DNA from: Eledone cirrhosa
Lineage: Eukaryota; Mollusca; Cephalopoda; Octopoda; Eledonidae
Assembly (NCBI GenBank): GCA_964016885.1
Contig: OZ024740.1
Coordinates: 2,609,836-2,673,835, forward strand
Direction of reading: 5' to 3'
Length of the DNA stretch: 64,000 nt
Position 1 is the first letter of the stretch. Each line of letters opens with the position of its first letter. A program made the position numbers and the translations under genes. The notes beneath the pieces were generated by a model. The model was not told the DNA's origin, did no database searches, and was given only the letters and a program-made list of their open reading frames with translations. This document shows positions 9,455 through 21,272 of the stretch, in pieces.

Positions 9455-11542
9455 GTGTTGAAGGCCCCCCACCACCACCACCACAGCGACAACAGAAACA
9501 AAAGAAAAAAATTACCTCGTGACATAGAAATGGATTCACCCAGAATCGACTCTGCCACACCGAACACCACTGACTCCACCACCACCACAACTGAAACTAA
9601 AAATAACAATAACAAAAATAACAATAACAACAACAGCAACAACAACAATGAGAATAACAACACCGTGTCTTATGCCAAAGCAGCCAAAAAATGCGAAACA
9701 ATCCAGGTAACTCAGGAGGAATTAGATGAAGCCAAGAGAATGGTAAAGAAAGATGGGTACAGGGTCAGCCCCCCTCCCCCACCTAATAAAATGGAGCATC
9801 GGCGCCTATGCACCGTGTCTTATCGGACGATTAACATAAAATCGCGCCGAGTGGAACAGGTATCCGAGTCCCCCCCAAAAAGCTTTGGGACAGGTGTGGG
9901 CAAAAAAACCCACATCAGACGTGGGCAGAAATATGGAACCGTGGACGTTTTCTTTGGAACACCACAGGAGGCCAGAGAACACTCCATGTCCCCATTAAGA
10001 AGCGACGACTTCACACTCGTCCCAAGCTATTGTGGCCAGAGACTCGTAAAGATCAGAGTGACCCACGTTCCACCGGCCATCGAAATTCCCTGGCTAATGG
10101 CTGCCATCATCGCCGGCATCGAGGCCAACACCAAAATAATCGAAATAGGAAAAGGAAAAAAGGAGAACAGGTCCGGATCTGGGATGGAGCTCCTGATCCA
10201 AGCGGACCAAAAAAGCATTGAGATCCCAGAGGTAATAGACCTCACTAACGGCAGCCACCTCACCGTAATCGTCGAGGGTAGAAGGCCTTGGTGTGTCGTT
10301 TGTGGTGAAGGAACCCACCTAAGGGCTTTCTGCCCTCAGGCTAAAAAGTTGAGGCTACCTCTCTTACCCACACCAGTGACTCAACCATCAACACCACCAG
10401 CACCAGAAATGGCAGCAACAACTGTAGCAGCAACAACAGAAGCAACTGTAGCAGCAACAACCCCAACAACAGTAGCAAAACCAACACCACTATCAACCAA
10501 CGCGCCAGAACTAGCACCAGCGCCTACACCATCCATCATGCCACAACCAAAACCAACGCCTGTGGAGGATTTTCCACTCCCCGACCTATCGCAACTGGAG
10601 ACAGATTGTGACGACGAGGCGTGGGAAACGGTATCAGGAAAAAAGAAGAAAAAGAAAAAGAAGCCAAAAAAGAATAAAATCCTCTTCCTTCCCCCTCCAA
10701 AAACAAAATACAGAAGGAAACAAATAAACTATCAGCTACATCTCCACCTCTTCCTCGACGGTGCTCAGGTGTGGTCGCCATTTGCTAGACCCGTCTTTCC
10801 CCAGCTCGTCTCCTTGACGGAGCTGCAGTCCTGGGCCAAGCGAAGACCGAGAGGGAGCGCTTGGAGACTGGAATGTCTTCAGGCACTCACAGCCCTCGAC
10901 CAGTCGGGCAATATGATCGGTGGAAACTCCACCTTGGCGTTCTATAGAGGAATAGTGAAGGGAAAGAGCGACGACGTACTTGGGGAAACTCTAAGCGTCG
11001 ACGAAAATCAACTAGCCAATCTCTTCGGAAGAACTTTCGGACCGGGTCCTATGGACAACTTCCAGAAATCCCTGGCCTGGCAGTGCTACCAAGGAGCTTT
11101 TCCAGTTCGAGATAAACTCTACAGGCATGGAAGTGCCGTCAGCCGGGCATGTCCGAGATGCGCGCAGGGCAACGAAACCATCCTGCAAGCACTCGTCCAG
11201 TGTCCGAGCATTGCTGACTTGTGGGTTTATGTTGAACACCTGCTGTCGCGTGTAGGACGGATCCGGCTATCATCTGAGTCCATCGTGAGGATTTCCCCAC
11301 CCTCTCCCTTTAGCCGAGAAGGGCAGGCAGTTTTTATCTGTCTGGTAGCCATGGCAAAAGAGATAGTATTGTGGACGCGTTTGAAAGGGCTGAAGACGAG
11401 CACCTACCCCTTCGGTGATGCCCTGATTAACCTTTTCAAATTTCATTTGAAAAGGAAAATCAGGGTAGAGAACGAAGTACTCTCTTCCCAGCATTTTTTT
11501 TTAAAGATGGGTGAGAGAAGCAAGTATGCCCCTGTAAATTGA
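9455..11542 (+). pseudogene. ORF1-ORF2 in-frame fusion of LINE copy 2
   Basis: One 695-codon frame. Residues 1 to about 428 are ORF1: a His/Thr/Asn-rich low-complexity N terminus with long polyasparagine (about 50-72), a VSYAKAAKK block, a central domain, a CCHC knuckle CVVCGEGTHLRAFC (280-293, C-X2-C-X4-H-X4-C, nucleic-acid binding), a Thr/Ala/Pro-rich linker and a lysine-rich tail with KKKKKKKKPKK. The true start may be the ATG at 9530 (MDSPRIDS). From about residue 429 (genome 10738) the frame is the C-terminal part of ORF2, matching copy 1 from 2985. The second knuckle reads CPRCAQGNETILQALVQC, so the histidine of copy 1 is replaced by glutamine. A T-run near 11496-11504 shifts the frame before the normal end, giving a stop at 11540-11542. 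It cannot be autonomous, because it lacks RT and endonuclease. Confidence 0.8.
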
Positions 11543-11820
11543 AAGTGGAAAACTGGGAGAGGGCACTTGCGCTGGTGGTCAGGGTCACCGTGGCTTTTTT
11601 ATGGGCTTTCTCCACAAATGTCCCTCGGAAGTCTCCCCCCTATTGGGAAATGTTTCATTGTTTTATTTTTTGTTACATCCTCTGTTTTTGTTTTTTTAAA
11701 TTTTTTTACACGCAGAAATGTCCATTTGTACCGTCCTGTATTGACCTGTACCGTCCTGTATTGTCTTGTATTGTCCTTAATGTTTTTCTTTGTGTAAATC
11801 CTTGTGGTTAATAAAGAAAG
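11543..11820 (+). other. 3' UTR of LINE copy 2
   Basis: Matches the copy 1 3' UTR and includes AATAAA at 11810-11815. It differs by an extra T-rich stretch near 11690-11708 and an extra partial repeat of the CCTGTATTG...CTGT block near 11734-11765. Confidence 0.75.
11810..11815 (+). terminator. AATAAA polyadenylation-type signal, LINE copy 2
   Basis: Same position relative to the tail as in copies 1 and 3; sits in GGTTAATAAAGAAAG directly before the ATT repeats. Confidence 0.6.
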
Positions 11821-11840
11821 CATTATTATTATTATCATCA

Positions 11841-11974
11841 TTAACTTTTTAAGGTTTCACCTGAAAAGGAAAATCAAGGTGGAGAGGGAAGTGCTGCCTT
11901 CCAGCCAGTTTGTTGAAAGGTGGGTGAGAGAGGCAAGAATGGCCCGTGTGAATGAACCTATCCAGAGCGTGTGA
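11841..11974 (+). pseudogene. ORF2 C-terminal fragment of LINE copy 3
   Basis: The frame reads FLRFHLKRKIKVEREV, then LPSSQFVERWVREARMARVN, to a TGA at 11972-11974. It is collinear with the end of ORF2 in copy 1 and has no internal stop, but only about 43 codons remain. There is no start codon and no catalytic part. Confidence 0.8.
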
Positions 11975-12220
11975 CTGTAGCATCATAGGAGGAAAACTGG
12001 AAGAGGGCACTTGCCCTAGCGGTCAGGGTAAACGTGGCTTTCTTTGTGGGCTTTCTCCACGAGCGACCCACGGAGGTCTCCCCACTATTGGGGAATTTTT
12101 CATTGTTTCTTTTTTGTACATTTTTTGTTTTTGTTTTTTACATGCAGAATTGCCCATTTGTACCGTCCTGTATCGTGCAGGGCTGTCCTTAATGTTATAC
12201 TTTGTGTCAACCTTTCGGTT

Positions 12221-12226
12221 AATAAA
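12221..12226 (+). terminator. AATAAA polyadenylation-type signal, LINE copy 3
   Basis: In GGTTAATAAAGAAAG, followed by a short ATTATTATT tail; same arrangement as the other two copies. Confidence 0.6.
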
Positions 12227-12245
12227 GAAAGAATTATTATTATTG

Positions 12246-12452
12246 TTGTGGAATTATACACGTCGCAGGAAACTTTGCTCCCGTAAGCTTGTGATTTTTG
12301 AACAGTTTTTATGGCGAACTTATTGTAAAAATATATATTATTTGGGTGGTCGAAATTAATCGGTTTTTAGCCCTTCAGAGCTAAATTCCAAATTTAATTT
12401 CGCATTTGGCAAATACGCCCACAAAAAAATAAGAAAAGTGGCGTCACTCAAA
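12246..12452. other. Spacer between LINE copy 3 and the minisatellite
   Basis: About 207 bp of AT-rich sequence with no gene, no similarity seen to the LINEs and no 48-bp unit. This is the only array flank available in the window. Confidence 0.6.
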
Positions 12453-15379
12453 ATATGTTTCTCTACGTTGTGTTCCCCAAAACCTCGTTATTCACCAAGC
12501 TATCTTTCTCTACCGTGTCTTCCCCCAAAACATCGTTTTTCACCAAGCTATGTTTCTCTACCCTGTCTTCCCCCAAAACCTCGTTATTCACCAAGCTATC
12601 TTTCTCTACATTGTCTTCGCTCAAAACCTCGTTATTCACCAAGCTATCTTTCTCGACCTTGTCTTCCCCCAATCCCCGTTATTCAGCAAGTTATCTTTCT
12701 CTACCTTGTCTTCCCACAAACCTTGTTATTCAATAAGATATATTTCTCTACTTTCTCTTTCCCCAAAACCTCGTTATTCACCAACCTATCTTTCTCTAAA
12801 GTGTCTTCCCACAAAACCTCGTTAGAAACCAAGCTATGTTTCTCGATCTTGACATCCCCCAAAACCTCCTTATTCACCAAGCTATCTTTCTCTACATTGT
12901 CTTCCCCCAAAACCTCGGTATTCACCAAGCTATCTTTCTCTACCTTGACTTCGCCCAAAACCTCGGTATTCACCAAGCAATCTTTCTCTACCTTGTCTTC
13001 GCCCAAAACATCGGTATTCACCAAGCTATCTTTCTCTACCTCGACTTCCTCCAAAACCTCGTTATTCACCAAGCTATCTTTCTCTACCCTTTTCTTCCCC
13101 CCAAAACCTCGTTATTCACCAAGCCATCTTGCTCTACCTTGTCTTCCCCCAAAATCTCGGTATTCATAAAGCTATCTTTATCTACCTTGTCTTCTCCCAA
13201 AATGTCGTTATTCACAAATATATCTTCCTCTGCCTCGTCTTCCAGATAAACCTCGTTATTCACCAACGATCTTTCTCTACCCTGTCTTCTCCCAAAACCT
13301 CATTATTCACCAAGCTATCTTTCTCTACCTGGTCTTCCCCCAAAACCTCGTTATTCACCAAGCGATCTTTTTCTACCTTGTCTTCCCCCAAACCCAGTTA
13401 TTCAGCAAGTTATCTTTCTCTACCTTGTCTTCCCCCAAAACATCGTTATTCACCAAGCTATCTTTCTCTACCTTGTCTTCCTCCAAAACCTTGTTATACA
13501 CCAAGCTATCTTTCTCTACCTTGCTTTCCCCCAAAATCTCGGTATTCACCAAGCTATCGTTCTCTACCTTGTATTCCACCAAAACATCGTTATTCAACAA
13601 GCTATCTTTCTCTACCTTTTCATCCACCAAAACCTCGTGATTCACCAAGCTATCTTTCTCTACCTTGTCTTCGCCCAAAACATCGTTATTCACCAAGCTA
13701 TCTTTCTCTACATTGTTTTCCCCAAAACCTCGTTATTCACCAAGCTATCTTTCTCTACCTTGCTTTCCCCCAAAATCTCGGTATTCACCAAGCTATCGTT
13801 CTCTACCTTGTATTCCACCAAAACATCGTTATTCACCAAGCTATCTTTCTCTACATTTTCATCCACCAAAACCTCGTGATTCCACAAGCTATCTTTCTCT
13901 ACCTTGTCTTCCCCCAAAACCTCGTTATTCACCAAGATATCTTTCTCTGCCTTGTCTTCCATCATAAACTCGTTATTCACCAAACTATATTTCTCTAACC
14001 TGTCTTCACCCAAAACCTCGTTATTCACCAAGCTATCTTTCTCAACCTTGTCTTCCCCAAAACCGTCGTTATTCACGAAGCTATCTTTCTCTACCTTGTC
14101 TTCTGCAAAAGATCGTTATTCACCAAGCTATCTTACTCTTCCTTGTCTTCCTCCAAATCCTCGAAATTCACCAAGCTATCTTTCTCTAACATGTCTTCCC
14201 CCAATACCTCGTTATTCACCAAGCTATCTTTCTCTACCTTGTCTTCCGCAAAAGATTGTTATTCACCAAGCCATCTTTCTCTACCGTGTCTTCCCCCAAA
14301 ACCTCGTTATTCACCAAGCTATGTTTCTGTACCTTGTCATTCCCCAAAACCTCGTTATTCACCAAGCTATCTTACTCTACCTTGTCTTCCCTAAAAAACC
14401 TTCTTAGTCAACAAGTAATCTTTTTATAATTTGTCTTCACGAAAACCTTGTTATTGAACAAGATATATTTCTCTACCTTGTGTTGTCCCGTCACCTCGCT
14501 ATTCACCAAACTCTCTTTCTCAACCTTGTCTTCCCCCAAAACTTCGTTATTCACCAAGCCATATTTCTCTACCTTGTCTTCCCCGAAAACCTCGTTATTC
14601 ACCAAGCTATCTTACTCTACCTTGTCCCCCCAAATCCTCGTTATTCACCAAGCCATCTTTCTTTACCTTGTCTTTCCCCAAAACCTCGTTATTAACCAAG
14701 ATATCTTTCTCTACCTTGTCTTCCCCCAAAACCACGTTATTCTCCAAGCTATCTTTCTCTACCTTGACTTCCGCAAAAGCTCGTTATTCACCAAGCTATC
14801 TTTCTCTACCTTGACTTCCCCCAAAACCTCGTTATTCACCAAGTTATCCTTTTATACCTTGTCTTCCACGAAAACCTCGAAATTCACCAAGCTATCTTTC
14901 TCTACCATGACTTCCCCAAAACCTCGTTATTCACCAAGCTATCTTTCTCTAGCTTGTCTTCCGCAAAATATTGTTATTCACCAAGCCATCTTTCTCTATC
15001 GTGTGTTCCCCCAAATTCTCGTTATTCACCAAGTTATCTTTCTCTACCTAGTCTTCCCCCAAAATTTCGTTATTCACAAATATTTCTTCCTCTGCCTTGT
15101 CTTCCAACTAAACCTCGTTATTCACCAACCATCTTTCTCTACCTTGTCTTTCTGCAAAACCTCGTTATTCACCAAGCTAGCTTTCTCTACCCTGTCTTCT
15201 CTCAAAACCTCATTATTCACCAAGCTATCTTTCTCTATCTTGTCCTCCAACAAAACTTCGTTATTCACCATCCATATTTCTCTACCTTGTCTTCCCCAAA
15301 AACATCGTTATTAACTAAGCTATCTTACTCTACCTCGTCCCCCCCCCTAATCCTCGTTATTCACCAAGCTATCTTTATC
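12453..15379 (+). repeat. Left margin of the array, diverged units
   Basis: Units here vary more and show fewer long near-identical copies elsewhere than the interior. There are irregular units with losses, for example around 13258-13270 and 14405-14450. One short block (about 13084-13260, with TCGGTATTCATAAAGC and AAATATATCTTCC landmarks) has a close relative at about 23370-23540. Greater divergence at an array margin is expected if exchange mostly homogenises the interior. Confidence 0.6.
13400..13880 (+). repeat. 239-bp (five-unit) tandem duplication
   Basis: The stretch with TTGCTTTCCCCCAAAATCTC at about 13521 recurs at about 13760, followed by the same unusual units (CTATCGTTCTCTACC, TATTCCACCAAAACATCG, TTTTCATCCACC). 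The offset is 239 bp, five units less one base. Confidence 0.85.
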
Positions 15380-18300
15380 TACCTTGTCTTCCCTAAAACC
15401 TTGTTATTTACTAAGTTATATTTCTCTATCTTGTCTTCCCCAAAACCTTGTTATTCAACAAAATATATTTCTCTACCTTGTATTCAACCAAAACCTCGTT
15501 ATTCACTAAGCTATCTTCCTCTACCTTGTCTCTCTTCAAAACCTCGTTATTCACCAAGCTATCCTTCTCGACCTTGTCTTCCCCAAAACCTCGTTATTCA
15601 CTAAGCTATCTTTCTCTACCTTGTCTTCCCCCAAAACTGTGTTATTCACCAAGCTATCTTCCTCAACCTTGTCTTCCCCCAAAACTTCGTTATGCACCAA
15701 GCTATCTTTCTCAACCTAGTCTTCCCCCAAAACCTCGTTATTCACCAAGCTATCTTTCTCTACCTTCTCCTTTTGCAAAACCTTGCTATTCCCCAAGCTA
15801 TCTTTCTCTACCTTGTCTTCCCCCAAAACTTCGTTATTTACCAAGCTATCTTCTCAACCTTGTCTTCCCCAAAACCTCGTTATTCAACAAGCTACCTTTC
15901 TTTACCTTGACCCCAAAACCTCCTTATTCACCAAGCTATCTTCTGAAACTTGTCATCCCCCAAAACCTCGTTATTCACCAAGCTATCTTTCTCTATCTTG
16001 TCTTCCCGAAAACCCTCGTTATTCACCAAGCTATCTTTATCTATCTTGTCTTCCCCAAAACTTTGTTATTCACCAAGCTATCCTTCTCTAACTTGTCTTC
16101 TCCCAAACTTCGTTATTCACCTAGCCATCTTTCTCTACCTTGTCTTCCCCAAGACCACGTTTTTCACCAAGCTATCTTCCTCTACCTTGTATTCCGCAAA
16201 AGATCGATATTCACCAAGCTATCTTTCTCTACCTTGTATTATCCAAAAACCGTGTTATTCACCAAGCTATCTTTGTCTACCTTGTCTTCCGCAAAGATCG
16301 TTATTCACCAAGCTATCTTTCTCTACCTTGTCTTCCTCAAAATATCGATATTCACCAAGCTATCTTTCTCTACCTTTTCTCCCCCCAAACCACGTTATAC
16401 ACCAAGCTATCTTTCTCTACCTTGTCTTCCGCAAAATATCGTTATTCACCAAGCCATCTTTCTCTACCGTGTCTTCTCCCAAAACCTCGTTATTCACCAA
16501 GCTATGTTTCTCTACCTTGTCATCCCCCAAAACCTCGTTATTCACCAAGCTAACTTTCTCTACCTTGTCTTCCCCCAATACCTCGTTATTCAACAAGCTA
16601 TCTTTCTCTACCTTGTCATCCCCCAAAACCTCGTTATTCACCAAGCCATCTTTCTCTACCGTGTCTTCCCCCAAAACCTCGTTATTCACCAAGTTATCTT
16701 TCTCTATCTTGTCTTCCCCCAAAACTTCGTTATTTACCAAGCTATCTTCTCAACCTTGTCTTCCCCAAAACCTCGTTATTCAACAAGCTACCTTTCTTTA
16801 CCTTGTCACCTCAAAACCTCCTTATTCACCAAGCTATCTTCTCAAACTTGTCATCCCCCAAAGCCTCGTTATTCACCAAGCTATCCTTTTCTACCTTGTC
16901 TTCCACGAAAACCTCGAAATTCACCAAGCTATGTTTCTCTATCTTGTTTTCACCCAAAACCTCTTTATTCACCAAGCTATCTTTATCTAACTTGTCTTCC
17001 CCCAAAATTTCGTTATTCACAAATATATCTCCCTCTGCCTTGTCTTCCAACTAAACCTCGTTATTCACCAACCATCTTTCTCTACCTTGTCTTTCCGCAA
17101 AACCTCGTTATTCACCAAGCTAGCTTTCTCTACCCTGTCTTCTCTCAAAACCTCATTATTCAACAAGCTATCTTTCTCTATCTTGTCTTCCAACAAAACT
17201 TCGTTATTCACCATCCATATTTCTCTACCTTGTCTTCCACTAAAACCTCGTTATTCACTAAGCTATCTTACTCTACCTTGTCCCCCCCCCTAATCCTCGT
17301 TATTCACCAAGCCATGTTTCTCTACCTTGGCTTTTACCAAAACCTCGTTATTAACTAAGATATCTTTCTCTACCTTGTCTTCTCCCAAAACCACGTTATT
17401 CTCCAAGATATCTTTCTCTACCTTGTCCTCCCCAAAGCCTCGTTATTCACCAAGCTCTCTTTCTCTAACTTGACTTCCGCAAAAGCTCGTTATTCACCAA
17501 GCCATCTTTCTCTACCTTGATGTCTCCCAAAGCCTCGTTAATTACCAAGCTATCTTTCTGTACCCTTTACTTCCCCCAAAACCTCGTTATTCAGCAAGCT
17601 ATCTTTCTCCACCTTGTCTTCCCCAAAACCTCGTTATTCACCAAGCTATCTTTCTCTACCTTGTCTTCCTCCAAAACCTCGTTATTCTCCAAGTTATCTT
17701 TCTCTACCTTGTCTTCCCCCAAAATGTTGTTATTCACAAAGATATCTTCTTCTGCTATGTCTTCCAACTAAACCTCGTTATTAACCAAGTTATGTTTCTC
17801 TACCATGTCTTTCCGCAAAACCTCGTTATTCACCAAGCCATCTTTCTCTACCCTGTCTCCTCCCAAATCCTCGGTATTAACCAAGCCATCTTTCTTTACC
17901 TTGTCTTTCCCCAAAACCACGTTATTCTCCAAGCTATCTTTCTCTACGTTGACTTCCGCAAAAGCTCGTTATTCACCAAGCTATCTTTATCTACCTTGAC
18001 TTCACCCAAAACCTCGTTATTCACCAAGCTATCTTTATCTACCTTGTCTTCCCCAAAACCTTGTTATTTACTAAGTTATATTTCTCTATCTTGTCTTCCC
18101 CAAAACCTTGTTATACAACAAAATATATTTCTCTACCTTGTATTCACCCAAAACATCGTTATTCACTATGTTATCTTTCTCTACCTTGTCTCTCTTCAAA
18201 ACCTCGTTATTCACCAAGCTATCCGTCTCAACCTTGTCTTCCCCAAAACCTCGTTATTCACTAAGCTATCTTTCTCTACCTTGTCTTCCCCCAAAACTGT

Positions 18301-20990
18301 GTTATTCACCAAGCTATCTTCCTCAACCTTGTCTTCCCCCAAAACTTCGTTATGCACCAAGCTATCTTTCTCAACCTAGTCTTCCCCCAAAACCTCGTTT
18401 TTCACCAAGCTATCTTTCTCTACCTTCTCCTTTTGCAAAACCTTGCTATTCCCCAAGCTATCTTTCTCTACCTTGTCTTCCCCCAAAACTTCGTTATTTA
18501 CCAAGCTATCTTCTCAACCTTGTCTTCCCCAAAACCTCGTTATTCAACAAGCTACATTTCTTTACCTTGACCCCAAAACCTCCTTATTCACCAAGCTATC
18601 TTCTGAAACTTGTCATCCCCCAAAATCTCGTTATTCACCAAGCTATCTTTCTCTATCTTGTCTTCCCGAAAACCCTCGTTATTCACCAAGCTATCTTTAT
18701 CTATCTTGTCTTCCCCAAAACTTTGTTATTCACCAAGCTATCCTTCTCTAACTTGTCTTCTCCCAAACTTCGTTATTCACCTAGCCATCTTTCTCTACCT
18801 TGTCTTCCCCAAGACCACGTTTTTCACCAAGCTATCTTCCTCTACCTTGTATTCCGCAAAAGATCGATATTCACCAAGCTATCTTTCTCTACTTTGTATT
18901 ATCCAAAAACCGTGTTATTCACCAAGCTATCTTTGTCTACCTTCTCTTCCGCAAAGATCGTTATTCACCAAGCTATCTTTCTCTACCTTGTCTTCCTCAA
19001 AATATCGATATTCACCAAGCTATCTTTCTCTACCTTTTCTCCCCCCCAAACCACGTTATACACCAAGCTATCTTTCTCTACCTTGTCTTCCGCAAAATAT
19101 CGTTATTCACCAAGCCATCTTTCTCTACCGTGTCTTCTCCCAAAACCTCGTTATTCACCAAGCTATGTTTCTCTACCTTGTCATCCCCCAAAACCTCGTT
19201 ATTCACCAAGCTAACTTTCTCTACCTTGTCTTCCCCCAATACCTCGTTATTCAACAAGCTATCTTTCTCTATCTTGTCATCCCCCAAAACCTCGTTATTC
19301 ACCAAGCCATCTTTCTCTACCGTGTCTTCCCCCAAAACCTCGTTATTCACCAAGTTATCTTTCTCTATCTTGTCTTCCCCCAAAACTTCGTTATTTACCA
19401 AGCTATCTTCTCAACCTTGTCTTCCCCAAAACCTCGTTATTCAACAAGCTACCTTTCTTTACCTTGTCACCTCAAAACCTCCTTATTCACCAAGCTATCT
19501 TCTCAAACTTGTCATCCCCCAAAGCCTCGTTATTCACCAAGCTATCCTTTTCTACCTTGTCTTCCACAAAAACCTCGAAATTCACCAAGCTATCTTTATC
19601 TAACTTGTCTTCCCCCAAAATTTCGTTATTCACAAATATATCTCCCTCTGCCTTGTCTTCCAACTAAACCTCGTTATTCACCAACCATCTTTCTCTACCT
19701 TGTCTTTCCGCAAAACCTCGTTATTCACCAAGCTAGCTTTCTCTACCCTGTCTTCCCTCAAAACCTCATTATTCAACAAGCTATCTTTCTCTATCTTGTC
19801 TTCCAACAAAACTTCGTTATTCACCATCCATATTTCTCTACCTTGTCTTCCACTAAAACCTCGTTATTCACTAAGCTATCTTACTCTACCTTGTCCCCTC
19901 CTAATCCTCGTTATTCACCAAGCCATGTTTCTCTACCTTGGCTTTTACCAAAACCTCGTTATTAACTAAGATATCTTTCTCTACCTTGTCTTCTCCCAAA
20001 ACCACGTTATTCTCCGAGATATCTTTCTCTACCTTGTCCTCCCCAAAGCCTCGTTATTCACCAAGCTCTCTTTCTCTAACTTGACTTCCGCAAAAGCTCG
20101 TTATTCACCAAGCCATCTTTCTCTACCTTGATGTCTCCCAAAGCCTCGTTAATTACCAAGCTATCTTTCTGTACCCTTTACTTCCCCCAAAACCTCGTTA
20201 TTCAGCAAGCTATCTTTCTCCACCTTGTCTTCCCCAAAACCTCGTTATTCACCAAGCTATCTTTCTCTACCTTGTCTTCCTCCAAAACCTCGTTATTCTC
20301 CAAGTTATCTTTCTCTACCTTGTCTTCCCCCAAAATGTTGTTATTCACAAAGATATCTTCTTCTGCTATGTCTTCCAACTAAACCTCGTTATTAACCAAG
20401 TTATGTTTCTCTACCATGTCTTTCCGCAAAACCTCGTTATTCACCAAGCCATCTTTCTCTACCCTGACTCCTCCCAAATCCTCGGTATTAACCAAGCCAT
20501 CTTTCTTTACCTTGTCTTTCCCCAAAACCACGTTATTCTCCAAGCTATCTTTCTCTACGTTGACTTCCGCAAAAGCTCGTTATTCACCAAGCTATCTTTA
20601 TCTACCTTGACTTCACCCAAAACCTCGTTATTCACCAAGCTATCTTTATCTACCTTGTCTTCCCCAAAACCTTGTTATTTACTAAGTTATATTTCTCTAT
20701 CTTGTCTTCCCCAAAACCTTGTTATACAACAAAATATATTTCTCTACCTTGTATTCACCCAAAACATCGTTTTTCACTATGTTATCTTTCTCTACCTTGT
20801 CTCTCTTCAAAACCTCGTTATTCACCAAGCTATCTTTCTCAACCTTGTCTTCCCCAAAACCTCGTTATTCACTAAGCTATGTTTCTCTACCTTGTCTTCC
20901 CCCATAACTGTGTTATTCACCAAGCTATCTTTCAGAACCTTGTCTTCCCCCAAAACTTCGTTATGCACCAAGCTATCTTTCTCAACCTAG
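15380..20990 (+). repeat. Higher-order repeat of about 2.66 kb (two copies plus a partial third)
   Basis: Landmark TTATTTACTAAGTTATATTT occurs at about 15409, 18064 and 20675. The regions 15448-17358 and 18108-19969 are collinear at offset 2660-2661, falling to 2611-2613 after about 17050 because of a 48-bp deletion. The region 17517-18379 matches 20128-20990 at offset 2611. A 60-bp stretch beginning CCTTGCTATTCCCC (15781 against 18441) is identical. Confidence 0.88.
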
Positions 20991-21240
20991 TCTTCCCCAA
21001 AACCTCGTTATTCACCAAGCTATCTTTCTCTACCTTCTCCTTCCGCAAAACCTCGTTATTCCCCAAGCTATCTTTCTCTAACTTGTCTTCCCCCAAAACT
21101 TCGTTATGCACCAAGCTATCTTTCTCAACCTAGACTTCCCCAAAACCTCGTCATTCACCAAGCTATCTTTCTCTACCTTCTCCTTCCGCAAAACCTCGTT
21201 ATTCCCCAAGCTATATTTCTCTACCTTGTCTTCCCCCAAA
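20940..21240 (+). repeat. 143-bp (three-unit) tandem duplication
   Basis: A unit containing the rare ACTTCGTTATGCACCAAGC at about 20955 recurs at about 21098, and the following units match. Three units less one base. Confidence 0.8.
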
Positions 21241-21272
21241 ACTTCGTTATTTAACAAGCTATCTTCTCAACC

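Larger units (their letters stand above)
9114..11840 (+). mobile_element. Tx1/L1-like LINE copy 2 with internal deletion
   Basis: It has a leader of about 340 bp, an ORF1 with CCHC knuckle, then a direct jump into the final third of ORF2 (match to copy 1 from about 10738, equivalent to 2985), the family 3' UTR and AATAAA, and a tail of ATT/ATC triplets at 11821-11840. The endonuclease and the whole RT core are missing. The 5' boundary at the microsatellite end is inferred; target-site duplications are hard to see in ATT-rich flanks. Confidence 0.75.
11841..12245 (+). mobile_element. Tx1/L1-like LINE copy 3, extreme 5' truncation
   Basis: It begins within the ATT/ATC tail of copy 2 and immediately aligns with the last about 130 coding bases of ORF2, followed by the 3' UTR, AATAAA (12221-12226) and a short ATT tail (12233-12245). 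Severe 5' truncation is typical of target-primed reverse transcription. It differs clearly from copies 1 and 2 (for example LPSSQFVERW against ISSQHFAERW), so it is not a simple local duplication. Confidence 0.8.

Noticed and set aside
9439..9663. Minus-strand leucine-rich 74-codon ORF
   Set aside because: It is the antisense of the polyasparagine and CCA-rich part of ORF1; low-complexity shadow.
12701..13072. Minus-strand acidic repeat protein (LVNNEVLGEDKVEKDS) as a real gene
   Set aside because: The frame breaks at each odd-length unit, the longest run is only 123 codons, and no unique N or C terminus is seen. Kept as a testable hypothesis in the findings only.
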